Shown here: positions 44,155 to 53,377 of the stretch, piece after piece | How the letters are laid out: every line of letters starts with the position of its first letter | Numbering within the stretch: the stretch's first letter is position 1 | Assembly (NCBI GenBank): GCA_050184295.1 | Contig: JBFXAM010000003.1 | Location: 54,786-118,785 of the forward strand | DNA length: 64,000 nt | Direction: 5' to 3' | Origin: JBFXAM01 sp050184295 | Lineage (GTDB): Bacteria; Planctomycetota; Phycisphaerae; UBA1845; Fen-1342 | Notes under the pieces: model-generated | Databases searched by the model: none | The model's input: only the letters and a program-made list of their open reading frames with translations | Told to the model about the DNA's origin: nothing | Position numbers and translations under genes: made by a program

Positions 44155-45799
44155 CGTCGGCGGCGTCGACGACCGCGTCGCCGTTCAGGTCTCCATAGCG
44201 GCTGAGGTCGATTTCCGGAAAGCTCAATTCGTACGCGGCGCGGTCATCGACAGCGCGCTGCAACCACGCCAAGTCGTCGGCATTCACCAACTCGTTTCCA
44301 TCGAGATCGCCGCTGCGCCATCCGTTGAGCGCGTAAAGGTAGCCGTCGGGCGCGTTCCAGTAGATGCGCCCGTTGGGACCGACGACGGCGCCCTGCGGCC
44401 CGCGCTGGTTCACCGGCTGCCAGGCGGTGACGCGCGAAACGCTCGCGAGCGGCAGCGACCAGAGCGTCCGGGCGCTGCCGCCCGCGTCGCGCAGCGCGTA
44501 AAGCGTGTGATCCGCCGGGCCGACTACGTAGATCACCGCATCGCGCGTCACGACCGCCGCCGGATAGGAAAACGCGGACGGGCCGACATTGCTCGCCCAC
44601 TCGCGGACGAACGCGGGCTGCGGCGGGGCCTGCGACGGGGCGTCCGGATCGAAGCGCACCGCGATGAGTTGTGCGTTCGGCTTGCCCTGTCCGTTTGCGG
44701 CGACGTACAGGCGGAGTTGGCCGTCCTCGGCTCGCCTCAGCGCCGCGATGCCGCCGTTGAGATGTCCGCTGCGGAGCGCGAGCGATTCGAGCACGCCGGT
44801 GGCGCCGGCGGCGTCGGGGCGGATGGCGAAGAGCTTTCCCTGCGTGTCGTCGTTCGGCGAGGCGTAGCTGAGTCCTTCGCCGACGAAGACGTGGCCGGTG
44901 TCGGCGACGGCGGGCGCCGGCGCCCAGAGATACTCACGGAGCAAAAGGCGCGCGTGTTCGGCGCCGGTGCTGGTTGCGATCTTCCAGAAGCAGCGGTTCT
45001 GGTCGCTGCCGCCGTAGACCCACGCGCCGTCGGGCGAGATGGCCGGGCTGGAGCCGACGTTTCCGGTGGAGTTTGGATCCGACGGGTTGGCGCGTCGGCC
45101 GGCGGACCAGGCGACGACGTAGTTGGGTCCGAGGTCGCGCAGCGCGTAATACGCCCAGCCGTCGGTAGTGTGCAATCCGCCGACGATGATGAGCCCGTCG
45201 GCGGTGATCGTCGGGCTGGCCAGGACGCGGCGCAACGGAAACGTCCACACCACCGTCGCGGTGGCGCCGTTGTCGCGCACCTTGCAGAAGCCGTCGTACG
45301 GTGCGACGTTGTCCCACGAGCCGACATAGATCGAGCCGTCGGCGGCGACCGCGGCAGTATGAAAGATGTGACCCGTGCCGTCGCCGAGTTGGCGCGTCCA
45401 GGCGCGCACGCCGTCGGAAGCGCGGATCGCGCTGAGGGTCGACGCGGGGCCGCCGACGTAGAGCCGCGCGTTGTCGGGCGAGAACACGGGTGTGGCGTGG
45501 TTCTCGCCGGTCAGCGGCGCGGACAAGCGGACGGCCCAACGGACATGAGGGTCTCCGGCAAGGCCCCACGCCGACACGTAGCCGGTGTTCTGAAGATCGC
45601 GCTGAAACTTGGGCCACCAGGACGACGAGCTTAGTTGTGCGCCGACGACCGGCGGCAACGCAAGGTGGAGCGCCAGCAACGCGTGCGAAGCCACGCGCCG
45701 CGCCGCCGCCGGCGGCGACGACGCTGAGGCGCCGCGCGGGATCCGCAGGCCGCGTAACGCCGAACCCGCGTGGTGGGGCGGCTGGGGCAGGCCGCTCAT
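44120..45799 (-). CDS. exported PQQ-like beta-propeller protein with dockerin-like C-terminus
   Basis: A 559-residue secreted protein. The ATG at 45799 follows GGAGG and leads to a signal peptide with a basic n-region and the hydrophobic HALLALHLALPPVVGA near residue 50. The middle has repeated blade-like units (GSIYVGSWDN, LIIVGGLHT, GAWVYGGSDQN, HVFVGEGLS, RIYWNAPDGYLYALNG) typical of PQQ-type or YVTN-type propellers. The last 70 residues hold two EF-hand-like loops, GDLDGNELVNADDL and GDLNGDAVVDAADV, as in dockerin domains. It may bind calcium and be held in an extracellular complex; no cohesin is visible here. Confidence 0.82.
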   Translation of the reverse strand: MSGLPQPPHHAGSALRGLRIPRGASASSPPAAARRVASHALLALHLALPPVVGAQLSSSSWWPKFQRDLQNTGYVSAWGLAGDPHVRWAVRLSAPLTGENHATPVFSPDNARLYVGGPASTLSAIRASDGVRAWTRQLGDGTGHIFHTAAVAADGSIYVGSWDNVAPYDGFCKVRDNGATATVVWTFPLRRVLASPTITADGLIIVGGLHTTDGWAYYALRDLGPNYVVAWSAGRRANPSDPNSTGNVGSSPAISPDGAWVYGGSDQNRCFWKIATSTGAEHARLLLREYLWAPAPAVADTGHVFVGEGLSYASPNDDTQGKLFAIRPDAAGATGVLESLALRSGHLNGGIAALRRAEDGQLRLYVAANGQGKPNAQLIAVRFDPDAPSQAPPQPAFVREWASNVGPSAFSYPAAVVTRDAVIYVVGPADHTLYALRDAGGSARTLWSLPLASVSRVTAWQPVNQRGPQGAVVGPNGRIYWNAPDGYLYALNGWRSGDLDGNELVNADDLAWLQRAVDDRAAYELSFPEIDLSRYGDLNGDAVVDAADVTRLEALLALP

Positions 45800-46385
45800 C
45801 CGGCGTCCTCCATGAGGCCGGGGGGATTGTTGCAAGCGCGGCGCGCACCGCCGCGTCATGGTTCTGATCGGCACGGCGTCAGGGGCGATCGGAGAGGATG
45901 GGATAAGTGAGCGCCCGGCAGGTAGAGCGAGTCGCGCCGGTCCCAGCCCGTGCGCTTTCGGTCCCGTCGGGCGCTCCGGGGAATCCAACTCGACCTGAGG
46001 CGGGGAGCCTGTTCCGTCGCCGGGTGGTCAGACCCTTACGCTGAGTATCGGCTTGCGGGCGGCGAGAACTTGAGCGCACCGCATGAATTACCGGCCAAGC
46101 TTGCGCCCTTGTCGCGATGGAACCGCACGAAAGGGGCCCCGCACCTGAGCCCGCACATCAGGCCGCCCGCGCGACCCCGGTGTTTCCGTCCGACAGGCGT
46201 CGCCTGCTGGCGCGCACGGGCCGATCGCGGGCGGCGCGAATTCTGCCGGGCGCGTCCTGGCGCGATCCCGGCGCCGACGATCCGCGACCGCTTCCCATTC
46301 CCGTTCCGGCGGATACAGTGTCTCGAAGACCTGCGGATTCGCCGCTTCCGACATTCGCGATCGCTTCAGCGCTGAGACCGATACG
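45800..46385. other. 586-base gap without a supported gene
   Basis: It separates the dockerin-like gene (minus) from the ThuA-FKBP gene (plus), so divergent promoters should lie here. Reading frames across it are Arg/Pro-rich with no motif or credible start. I see no convincing -35/-10 pair, repeat or RNA. Confidence 0.45.
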
Positions 46386-47564
46386 ATGCTCACGACAATC
46401 CTGGCGTCCTGCGTGGCAGCTCTTTCCGTCCAGGCCACCCAACCCGCCGCCACGACGACGCACGCGACGCCGAAGGTGGCGATCTTCTGCTTCGACGACG
46501 GCGGCTCACAGACCACCGCGGCGGTCGCGGAGCGGACGATTGCGCAGCTCGCGCGCGAGGCGCGCTGCGAGGTGGCGGCGCTGGAGCTTTTCAAGCGGCC
46601 GGTCGAGAAAATCGACTTCTCGCGCTTCGACACCGCGTTCTATCGCGAGTTGGCCGGCGTCGTCTTCGTCGCCGTCGCGGACGTGAAGTGCGGCGAACTC
46701 CCGCCGCCGGCCGCCCGCGCGGCGCTGCGGGCGGCGGTCGATCGCGGGATGGCGTTCGTGGGCGTCCACGGAGCGGTCGGGCTGTTTCCGGAATGGCGCG
46801 AGTACGCGGAGATGCTGGGTGCGGCGCGCGTCGGGCGCCTGCTACCCGCGGATGGTCCGCCGGTCACGCTGCGCGTGCTTGACCGCGACCACCCGGCCGG
46901 CGTCGCGCTCGGGGCGATGTGGTTTCTACAGGACGAGATCTACGAGTTCCGCGAACCCTATGCGCGCGACAAGCTCCACCTCATCCTCGAACTCGACGTC
47001 AACTCCGTCGATCTCGCCTCCGCGAAACCCCTGCGCCGCGATCGCGACTTCGGGCTCGCCTGGGCGCGCTACCACGGACAAGGCCGCGTCTTCTACACCG
47101 CGCTCGGCGGCAACGAGCGAAACTGGACCGAGGAGCGCTTCCAGAAGCACTTGCTCGGGGGGCTGCGCTGGGCGCTCGGCGTCGTGCCCGGCAAACCCGA
47201 TCCGCCGGGCGCCACGCCGGAGGAATTCACCGAAACCTACAGCGGACTGAAGTATCGCGACCTCGTGGTCGGCGAAGGCGCCGCCGCCACCGCGCTGCGC
47301 CCCGCCGTTGTGCACTGGACCGGGTGGCTGATCAACGGCGAGAAGTTCGGCAGCTCGCACGACACCAATCAGCCGCTCACCTTCACGCTCGCGCTCGACG
47401 ACGTGATCCGCGGGTTCGACGAAGGCGTGCTCGGCATGCGCGTGGGCGGAAAACGTAAGCTGGTCGTCCCGCCGGAGCTCGGCTACGGGCTGCGCGGCGT
47501 GGAGGGGTTGATCCCGCCGAACGCAAAACTCATCTACGAGGTCGAGCTGCTGGAAGTCAAGTAA
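46386..47564 (+). CDS. exported ThuA-like domain fused to an FKBP-type peptidyl-prolyl isomerase
   Basis: A 392-residue protein with a short signal peptide. Residues about 28-262 match the ThuA-like fold (VAFVGVHGAVGLFPEWREYAEMLGA, then FGLAWARYHGQGRVFYTALGGNERNW), a class I amidotransferase-like domain frequent in Planctomycetota sugar clusters. Residues about 275-392 are a full FKBP domain: VVHWTGWLINGEKFGSSHD, IRGFDEGVLGMRVGGKRKLVVPPELGYG and IPPNAKLIYEVELLEVK. The joint is continuous in one frame, with no sign of sequencing error. The fusion is unusual; it might couple protein folding to a sugar-related activity outside the cytoplasm, which is speculation. Confidence 0.88.
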   Translation: MLTTILASCVAALSVQATQPAATTTHATPKVAIFCFDDGGSQTTAAVAERTIAQLAREARCEVAALELFKRPVEKIDFSRFDTAFYRELAGVVFVAVADVKCGELPPPAARAALRAAVDRGMAFVGVHGAVGLFPEWREYAEMLGAARVGRLLPADGPPVTLRVLDRDHPAGVALGAMWFLQDEIYEFREPYARDKLHLILELDVNSVDLASAKPLRRDRDFGLAWARYHGQGRVFYTALGGNERNWTEERFQKHLLGGLRWALGVVPGKPDPPGATPEEFTETYSGLKYRDLVVGEGAAATALRPAVVHWTGWLINGEKFGSSHDTNQPLTFTLALDDVIRGFDEGVLGMRVGGKRKLVVPPELGYGLRGVEGLIPPNAKLIYEVELLEVK

Positions 47565-47620
47565 GCGCGCGGCGCGGCTCCCGGCCGGGCCGGGTGGCGT
47601 GGCGCGGTCGCGGCGCCGGT

Positions 47621-47992
47621 TCAGACGTCGCGCGGCTTGTGATAGCGCCCGCGGAACCGCTCGACGGGATATTTCGCCGCGTTCTTCGCGAGTTTCTCGC
47701 GAACGCTCGCGGCGACGTCGACATCGAGGGTGTTGGCGAGCGCCAGGCAGTAGCAGAGCACGTCTGCCAGCTCGTCGACGATGAGCTGCCGTTGTGCGGG
47801 ATCGCGCGCGTGTTCTGCCAGCTCGTCGGAGCGCAGCCATTGGAAGTGCTCCATGAGCTCGGCCGCCTCGATCGCGATCGACATCGCGAGGTTCTTCGGG
47901 TCGTGATAGCTCTGCCAGTCGCGCGCGGCGACGAATTCCGCCAGCCAGCGGCGCGCTTCGGCGATCGTGGTGTGTTCGTCGCTCACGGACAT
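47621..47992 (-). CDS. MazG-like nucleotide pyrophosphohydrolase
   Basis: A 123-residue all-alpha NTP pyrophosphohydrolase. The metal-binding pattern ExxE...ExxD is visible in IAIEAAELMEHFQWL and IVDELADVLCYCLALAN, matching the RS21-C6/dCTPase-like branch of the MazG superfamily. KYPVERFRGRYHKPRDV is also a family-typical end. It would hydrolyse non-canonical or excess dNTPs. The ATG at 47992 was chosen; it lies 46 bases after the phosphorylase stop and could be cotranscribed. Confidence 0.88.
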   Translation of the reverse strand: MSVSDEHTTIAEARRWLAEFVAARDWQSYHDPKNLAMSIAIEAAELMEHFQWLRSDELAEHARDPAQRQLIVDELADVLCYCLALANTLDVDVAASVREKLAKNAAKYPVERFRGRYHKPRDV

Positions 47993-48038
47993 TTCTTTGC
48001 CGCAGCCGGCGCCGCCGCGTGGGTGGAAATCTCGTGGC

Positions 48039-50591
48039 TCAGCCCCAGACGACCAGCCCGTGCTCATAGCGGTCGGGCAGCTCCGGGTGCTTCGGCAGCA
48101 CGTGCACCGCGTAGCCGTGCTGGCCGCTGGCGGCGCACGACACTTGCCCCTCGTAGACGAGCAGGTCGCCTTCGCTTGCGACGAGCTTCATGGGGACGCA
48201 CGTCCCGGCGCTGATCTCGCCGGACGGACCGACGGCGCCGTGGTAGATCTCCACCGACACCTGCTCGGGTTTGAGCGTGCCGAGCCGGACCTTTGCGCGG
48301 AGCGGCAGGACGTCGCCGACCTTCATGGGTCCGGTGGCGGATTCGACGACCTCGAGGATTCGCACCTCGTGCCACTGCCGCCAGAGATCCTCCTTCCACG
48401 CGGCGAGCGACTTGGCGAGGCGGTACTGGTCGGCGGCGAGCTGTCGATAGCGGCGGATCGCCGGCATGTACATCTGGTCGACGTATTCGCGCAGCATGCG
48501 GTGCGTGTTGAACATCGGCACGATCGTGCGGATGGACTGCTTGACGCGGGCAAGCCACTTGCGCGGCAGGCCGTCGTCGGTGCGGTCGTAAAAGAGCGGC
48601 ACGACTTCGGACTCGAGCAGGTTGTAGAGGGCTTCGCTTTCGGACTGATCCTGGTAGGCGCGGTCGTCATAGACGCGGCCGTCGCCGATCGCCCAGCCGT
48701 TTTCGCCGTTGTAGGCCTCGACCCACCAGCCGTCGAGACAGGAGAGGTTGAGGCCGCCGTTGGCGGGGACTTTCATGCCGCTCGTGCCGCTCGCCTCGAG
48801 CGGACGGATCGGATTGTTGAGCCAGACGTCGACGGCTTGCACGAGTTCGCGCGCGAGGTGCGTGTCGTAGTTCTCGAGAAAGACCAGCCGGCGGCGGAAT
48901 TCCGGGCGCTTGCTGGCCTGCTGCACCATCTTGATCAGTTCCTTGCCGGCGCTGTCCTTGGGATGAGCCTTGCCGGCGAAGATGAACTGCACCGGGCGGT
49001 TCGGATTGCCGAGCAGCGCCGCCAGGCGCGCCGGATTCCGCAGCAGCAGCGTGGCACGCTTGTACGGCGCGAACCGCCGGGCGAAGCCGATCGTCAGCGC
49101 CTTCGGATCGAGAACTTCGTCGGCGGTCTGAAGCTCCGCGGGCGGAGCGCCGCGCCGCTGCAACTCCGTTCGCAGGCGGCGGCGCGCGAACGTGATCAGG
49201 CGTTCGCGGCGGCGCTCGTGGGCGCGCCAAAGCTCGGTGTCGGGGATGCTGTTGACGCGCTGCCAGGCGGGATCCGACGCGTCGCCGTCAGCCCACGACG
49301 GCCCGATGTACTGCTCCAGCAGGTCGGCCATGTCGGGATTCACCCAGGTGCGCGTGTGGATGCCGTTGGTCACGTGGGTGATCGGGATTTCGTCGCGCGG
49401 CACCTCGGGCCAGCACGAGCGCCACATCTGTCGTGACACTTCGCCATGCAGCTTGCTGACGCCGTTGCACCGATTGGCGAGTCGCAACGCCAGGATGGCC
49501 ATGCAGAAATTCTCGTCGAGCCGGCCGGGGTTCTCGCGACCGAGCGAAAGCAGCTCGTTCATGGAGATGCCGATCTCGCTGCCGATCCAGCCGAGATAGC
49601 GCTCGATCTCGGCGGGCGAGAAGCGGTCGATCCCGGCTGGGACCGGCGTATGCGTGGTGAACAGGTTCCCCGCCGTTGCCAGCTCGCGCGCCTCCTTGTA
49701 GCTGAGCTTGTGCTCCGCCATTTTCTGGCGAATGCGCTCGAGCGCGAGAAACGCCGCGTGCCCCTCGTTCATGTGACAGACGGTGGGTTGGATCCCGCAG
49801 GCCCGCAGGACGCGCAGACCGCCGACGCCCAGCACGAGCTCCTGCCGAATCCGCAGATCGTGATCGCCGCCATAGAGCCGCGACGTGATGCCGCGGAGCT
49901 CGACGGGGTTTTCGGCGACGTCGGTGTCGAGTAGATAGAGCCGGACGCGTCCGACGCGCACCAACCAGACCTGCGCGTGCAGCTCGGTCTGCTCGAGCGG
50001 CACGCTGACGCGCACCGGGTTGCCCGGCCCGTCCTTCACCAGCGTGCAAGGCCAGAGGTGGAAGTCGTGCGGCGGGTAGATTTCGAGCTGCTGGCCGTCC
50101 TGCGTCAGTTGCTGTTCAAAGTACCCTTGCCGATAGAGCAAGCCCACGCCCACGAGCGGAATGCCCAGGTCGCTGGCGCTCTTGAGATGATCGCCGGCCA
50201 GCACGCCGAGACCGCCGGAGTAGATCGGCATGCTCTCGTGCAGGCCGAACTCGGCCGAGAAATAGGCGATCACGTCGTCGCGATGCTCGGGGAAATGCTC
50301 GGCGAACCAACTGCGGCTCTCGGTGTAGATGTAGAACTGGTCCATCACGCGGCCGAGCTGAGCCGCGTAGGCGTCGTCGCGGGCCACGCGTTCCAGGCGC
50401 TGCTGCGAGATCTGCCCGAGCAGTGCAACGGGGTTGTGCCCGCATTGCTCCCACAGCTCCACGTCGAGCCGCCGGAACAGGTCCACCGCGGGCGGGTTCC
50501 AGCTCCACCACAGGTTATACGCCAGCACGCGCAGCGGCTCGAGCGACTCCGGCAGCGTCGGCGACACCACGAAGGAACGAATGTTGATCAT
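48039..50591 (-). CDS. glgP: alpha-glucan (glycogen) phosphorylase
   Basis: An 850-residue GT35 enzyme releasing glucose 1-phosphate from glycogen or maltodextrin. The N-terminal DUF3417-type segment (SLEPLRVLAYNLWWSWNP) precedes FSAEFGLHESMPIYSGGLGVLAGDHLKSASDLG; THVTNGIHTRTW, RFAPYKRATLLL and the PLP-pocket block EASGTSGMKVPANGG near residue 600 follow, with a C-terminal immunoglobulin-like extension. This architecture is the bacterial/archaeal short-type phosphorylase rather than the E. coli MalP type. It follows a 309-base leader gap. Confidence 0.95.
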   Translation of the reverse strand: MINIRSFVVSPTLPESLEPLRVLAYNLWWSWNPPAVDLFRRLDVELWEQCGHNPVALLGQISQQRLERVARDDAYAAQLGRVMDQFYIYTESRSWFAEHFPEHRDDVIAYFSAEFGLHESMPIYSGGLGVLAGDHLKSASDLGIPLVGVGLLYRQGYFEQQLTQDGQQLEIYPPHDFHLWPCTLVKDGPGNPVRVSVPLEQTELHAQVWLVRVGRVRLYLLDTDVAENPVELRGITSRLYGGDHDLRIRQELVLGVGGLRVLRACGIQPTVCHMNEGHAAFLALERIRQKMAEHKLSYKEARELATAGNLFTTHTPVPAGIDRFSPAEIERYLGWIGSEIGISMNELLSLGRENPGRLDENFCMAILALRLANRCNGVSKLHGEVSRQMWRSCWPEVPRDEIPITHVTNGIHTRTWVNPDMADLLEQYIGPSWADGDASDPAWQRVNSIPDTELWRAHERRRERLITFARRRLRTELQRRGAPPAELQTADEVLDPKALTIGFARRFAPYKRATLLLRNPARLAALLGNPNRPVQFIFAGKAHPKDSAGKELIKMVQQASKRPEFRRRLVFLENYDTHLARELVQAVDVWLNNPIRPLEASGTSGMKVPANGGLNLSCLDGWWVEAYNGENGWAIGDGRVYDDRAYQDQSESEALYNLLESEVVPLFYDRTDDGLPRKWLARVKQSIRTIVPMFNTHRMLREYVDQMYMPAIRRYRQLAADQYRLAKSLAAWKEDLWRQWHEVRILEVVESATGPMKVGDVLPLRAKVRLGTLKPEQVSVEIYHGAVGPSGEISAGTCVPMKLVASEGDLLVYEGQVSCAASGQHGYAVHVLPKHPELPDRYEHGLVVWG

Positions 50592-50900
50592 GGCGCTCTC
50601 AGCGGCACCGCGGGCGCGCGATCCGCGACCTCTTCAGCTTCCGGAACACGCAAACCCGTCTTGTTAACCGCGGCGGCGACCGCTTGCAAGCGCACCGGCC
50701 GGCTCCTTCCCGGCGTGCGTGGGGTGTGGGCGAACGGACCCCGTGCGCCCGCGCGCGGGCGGCGCGCCACGCCGCGGGGTTCACTCCACACGCCCCGGCG
50801 GTTTCGTTCGCCGTGCGAGTGGCTCGCTGTGCATTTCGGCGCACGGACGGGGGCTGCGATTCGCGGCGGTTGGACGCCGGCGCGGACGAAGCTGTTCGGT
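50592..50900. other. 309-base gap upstream of glgP
   Basis: It lies between the glgP start and the end of the cyanophycinase-like gene, both on the minus strand. It should hold the glgP promoter; the only AT-richer patch is near 50660-50670 on the minus strand (TTAACAAG). I see no gene or clear terminator. Confidence 0.4.
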
Positions 50901-52547
50901 TCAGTGGCGCGTGACGGCAACCACCCGTGCGGACGCGAGATCGAACGCCAGACCGGTGTTGAGCGTGTCGGCGAGGATGTGAAGCCGCGCGTCGACGATC
51001 GTGGCCGGACGGAGCCGACCGTCGAGCGTCGCGCCGCGCCCGCGTCGCGTGCGGTCATAGAGCGAGACGTGCGTCGCCAGCGACCGATGGCTCGCGTGCG
51101 TCGCGTCGATCACCAGGGCCGCACACTCGGGTTGCTCGCTCGCTTCGTCGTGTCCGAAGCGCAGCACGAGGGCCGTCGTCGGCTCGCTCCACATGCGCGC
51201 GCCCGCCCCACAGAGAAGCGCGATGTCGGCGCGCGGCGCCGCGCGATGTGATGCGGGACGAGTGGCCGCGTCTTGAGCGCCGCCGGATTCAACGAGGCCC
51301 GGCGCGCCGCCGGCCAGGGCCGCGAACGCGGCCTCGTGCGCCCAGGCGCGCTCCGTGCTCGCATGCGCGTCGAGCACCGCGAGCCAGGACGGCGCCGACG
51401 CCGGTGGCACACCGACCAGTGCAAACCCGGCCCGGTCGCGCGCCAGCCGCAATGCCAGCGCTCGCTCGTCGTCCGGGCAGTCGCCGCGTAGAAGCACCGT
51501 CAACGGATCGAAGCGCGCGTGGGGCGCCGGCCGCCGCGGAGTCCCGGCCGCGCCCTCTGTGTCGGGGCGCGCGGCGCCGCCGGTGAACAGCGTCCGCTGC
51601 GCCGCGAGATCAAACGTCCATCCGTCGGTCAGCCGATCGAGCCGCAGATCGGTCCATACGAGCGGCGCGCCGCGTGTGCGGCGGAGCTCCGACGCCGGGC
51701 CGGGGCGGAGAAACTCGACCGCTCCGCGCCCGACCACGGTCGCGTGCCGATCGCGGATGACGACGCCGGTCTGCTGATCGATCGCGATCGCGAGCAGGTC
51801 GCGTCGCCCGCTGTCGTCGATCGCGCGGGCCAACGCGCCGGCGGTGCGTCCCAGCCGGCCGCGCTGCGTCACGTGCGTGTCGACCAGCACGCCGGGCACA
51901 AAACCGAACCAATCGGTCTGAACTCCGGAGCCGCCGTCGGTCGCGTCGTCGAGCAGGCGCGTGTGGGCGTCGGCGAGCACATCCGGCGCCGTGAGCGACA
52001 TGCTGCCGGCGAGCGCGAACTCGGCCAGCGCCATCGCCCCCGCGCTCGTGCCGCCGATCGCCCCGCCGCGCGCGACGACGCGCCGCACACACTGCTCGAT
52101 CCGCCGGTCGTTCCAGCAGTCGTAGTAGCGGCCCTGCTCGCCGCCTTTCACAAAAATCGCGTCGACGTTTGCGAAGCGATCGTCGAGCGCGGGGTCGTCG
52201 GCGGCCTCCGGCGTGTCGATGACGATGTTGGCCGCGACGTCGGCGCCGAGCCAGCGGAAGTAATCGGGCATCGCCTCGGACTGCGGTCGCACGGCGAGCA
52301 GCGCGACGCTGACGCGCCCGTCGCCGGTGCGGTCGCCGGGCGCGAGCAGCTCGCGATAGAGTCGGGCGCTCCAGGCGTCGTGGTCGCCGATCTCGGCCTC
52401 GCGTCCGCCACCGGCAAGCACGACGACGGCGGGCGGCGCGCCGTCCGCGCCTCCGCCGGCGGGTCCGGCAAGCGCGAGCAGCGCGCCCGCGACGCTGCGG
52501 CAGGCCCGCGCCGCCGCTGCCCTTGCCACAGCGCTACGCGCCGACAC
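50901..52547 (-). CDS. cyanophycinase-like S51-family protein, exported, with unknown C-terminal half
   Basis: About 548 residues from GTG 52547, which overlaps the upstream stop by 14 bases. A signal-peptide-like Ala-rich hydrophobic stretch is followed by the peptidase S51 fold: VVVLAGGGREAEIGD, IFVKGGEQGRYYDCW and the nucleophile elbow GGAIGGTSAGAMALAE with Ser. These match cyanophycinase and related exopeptidases. The second half (about 290-548) has no motif I recognise and might bind substrate. No cyanophycin synthetase is in the window, so the substrate could be another peptide. Confidence 0.78.
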   Translation of the reverse strand: MSARSAVARAAAARACRSVAGALLALAGPAGGGADGAPPAVVVLAGGGREAEIGDHDAWSARLYRELLAPGDRTGDGRVSVALLAVRPQSEAMPDYFRWLGADVAANIVIDTPEAADDPALDDRFANVDAIFVKGGEQGRYYDCWNDRRIEQCVRRVVARGGAIGGTSAGAMALAEFALAGSMSLTAPDVLADAHTRLLDDATDGGSGVQTDWFGFVPGVLVDTHVTQRGRLGRTAGALARAIDDSGRRDLLAIAIDQQTGVVIRDRHATVVGRGAVEFLRPGPASELRRTRGAPLVWTDLRLDRLTDGWTFDLAAQRTLFTGGAARPDTEGAAGTPRRPAPHARFDPLTVLLRGDCPDDERALALRLARDRAGFALVGVPPASAPSWLAVLDAHASTERAWAHEAAFAALAGGAPGLVESGGAQDAATRPASHRAAPRADIALLCGAGARMWSEPTTALVLRFGHDEASEQPECAALVIDATHASHRSLATHVSLYDRTRRGRGATLDGRLRPATIVDARLHILADTLNTGLAFDLASARVVAVTRH

Positions 52548-52953
52548 AGCGGGCCGTTCCGCCGACCTGGGCGGCGGCGTATGCGACGACGTCCAGCGCC
52601 TGCTCCAGGGACGTGTACACATGCGCGACACAACCGGCCGCAAACCGCCAGACGTAGCGTGACTCGTCGGTCGGACAGACGAGGATGATCTCCTTACCGA
52701 GCGCGAGCGCCATGCCGATCTCGATCGCCGTGCCGTGTCCGCCTTCGATGCGGTCGCACATCGCGAGCAGCACGTCGCACTTCTGCACGGCGAGCCGGTC
52801 GGCCGGCGTGTAGATTTCGGTGTGCAGCTCTTCGTGCGGCCCGGGCAGGCGCGCGCCCGGATGCATGAACGCGACGTCGGGGATCGCGCGAACGCGCTCG
52901 CGCCACATGCCGTGCGTGCCGCGGACGGCGCCGGCGAGATAAACGTGCAGCAT
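52534..52953 (-). CDS. nucleoside 2-deoxyribosyltransferase-like protein
   Basis: A 139-residue protein starting MLHVYLAGAVRG, with HTEIYTPADRLAVQKCDVLLAMCDRIEGGHGTAIEIGMALALGKEIILV. The acidic GTAxExGxA block is the nucleophile region of the deoxyribosyltransferase fold, also used in related sugar-nucleotide hydrolases such as Rcl. The end overlaps the cyanophycinase-like start, so the two are likely cotranslated. The exact reaction is not resolved. Confidence 0.8.
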   Translation of the reverse strand: MLHVYLAGAVRGTHGMWRERVRAIPDVAFMHPGARLPGPHEELHTEIYTPADRLAVQKCDVLLAMCDRIEGGHGTAIEIGMALALGKEIILVCPTDESRYVWRFAAGCVAHVYTSLEQALDVVAYAAAQVGGTARCVGA

Positions 52954-53051
52954 GATCGCTCCTGGCGAGGATGTCGGCGGGCATGGTAACGCGTCGCCGG
53001 CGGCGCCGCAGCATGCTACAATCGCAATAAGCAGCGGAAGGAGTCCGAACG

Positions 53052-53363
53052 ATGGCGGTCCGAATGGTGCCGTGTGCCAAGCTCGGGCGCGAACTCCCCG
53101 GGATCGACGAGACGACGCCCGAGGGCGCGACCGCGCTGCGCTACGTCCTGCTGATCGGCGGACCGGAGCTGCGCAGGCGCGTTCACGAGCGCATCTCCGC
53201 CGACGCGTGGAAGATGTGGATCGATCACCAGGTCATGGTGCTGAACGAATACCGGCTCGACCCGATGTCGGATCGCTCGAACGCGATCCTGCGCGAACAC
53301 CTCGAGTCGTTTCTGTTCGGGCAGGAGCGCGAGATTCCAAACTACGTGCCTCCGCCGAAGTAG
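53052..53363 (+). CDS. yggX: YggX-family Fe(II)-trafficking protein
   Basis: A 103-residue protein: RMVPCAKLGRELPGID at the start (the family Cys), HERISADAWKMWIDHQVMVLNEYRLDP and HLESFLFGQ. These match the oxidative-damage protection protein YggX, which protects Fe-S clusters and helps iron transfer. The spacing and length fit the family, though some conserved residues differ. It lies between two minus-strand genes and has its own AAGGAG site. Confidence 0.88.
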   Translation: MAVRMVPCAKLGRELPGIDETTPEGATALRYVLLIGGPELRRRVHERISADAWKMWIDHQVMVLNEYRLDPMSDRSNAILREHLESFLFGQEREIPNYVPPPK

Positions 53364-53377
53364 CGCCGGCGACCGGA

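Noticed and set aside
45950..46375. A 141-codon frame in the gap before the ThuA-FKBP gene
   Set aside because: Arg/Pro-rich, no motif and no ribosome binding site; several overlapping frames look equally good, as expected for non-coding GC-rich DNA.
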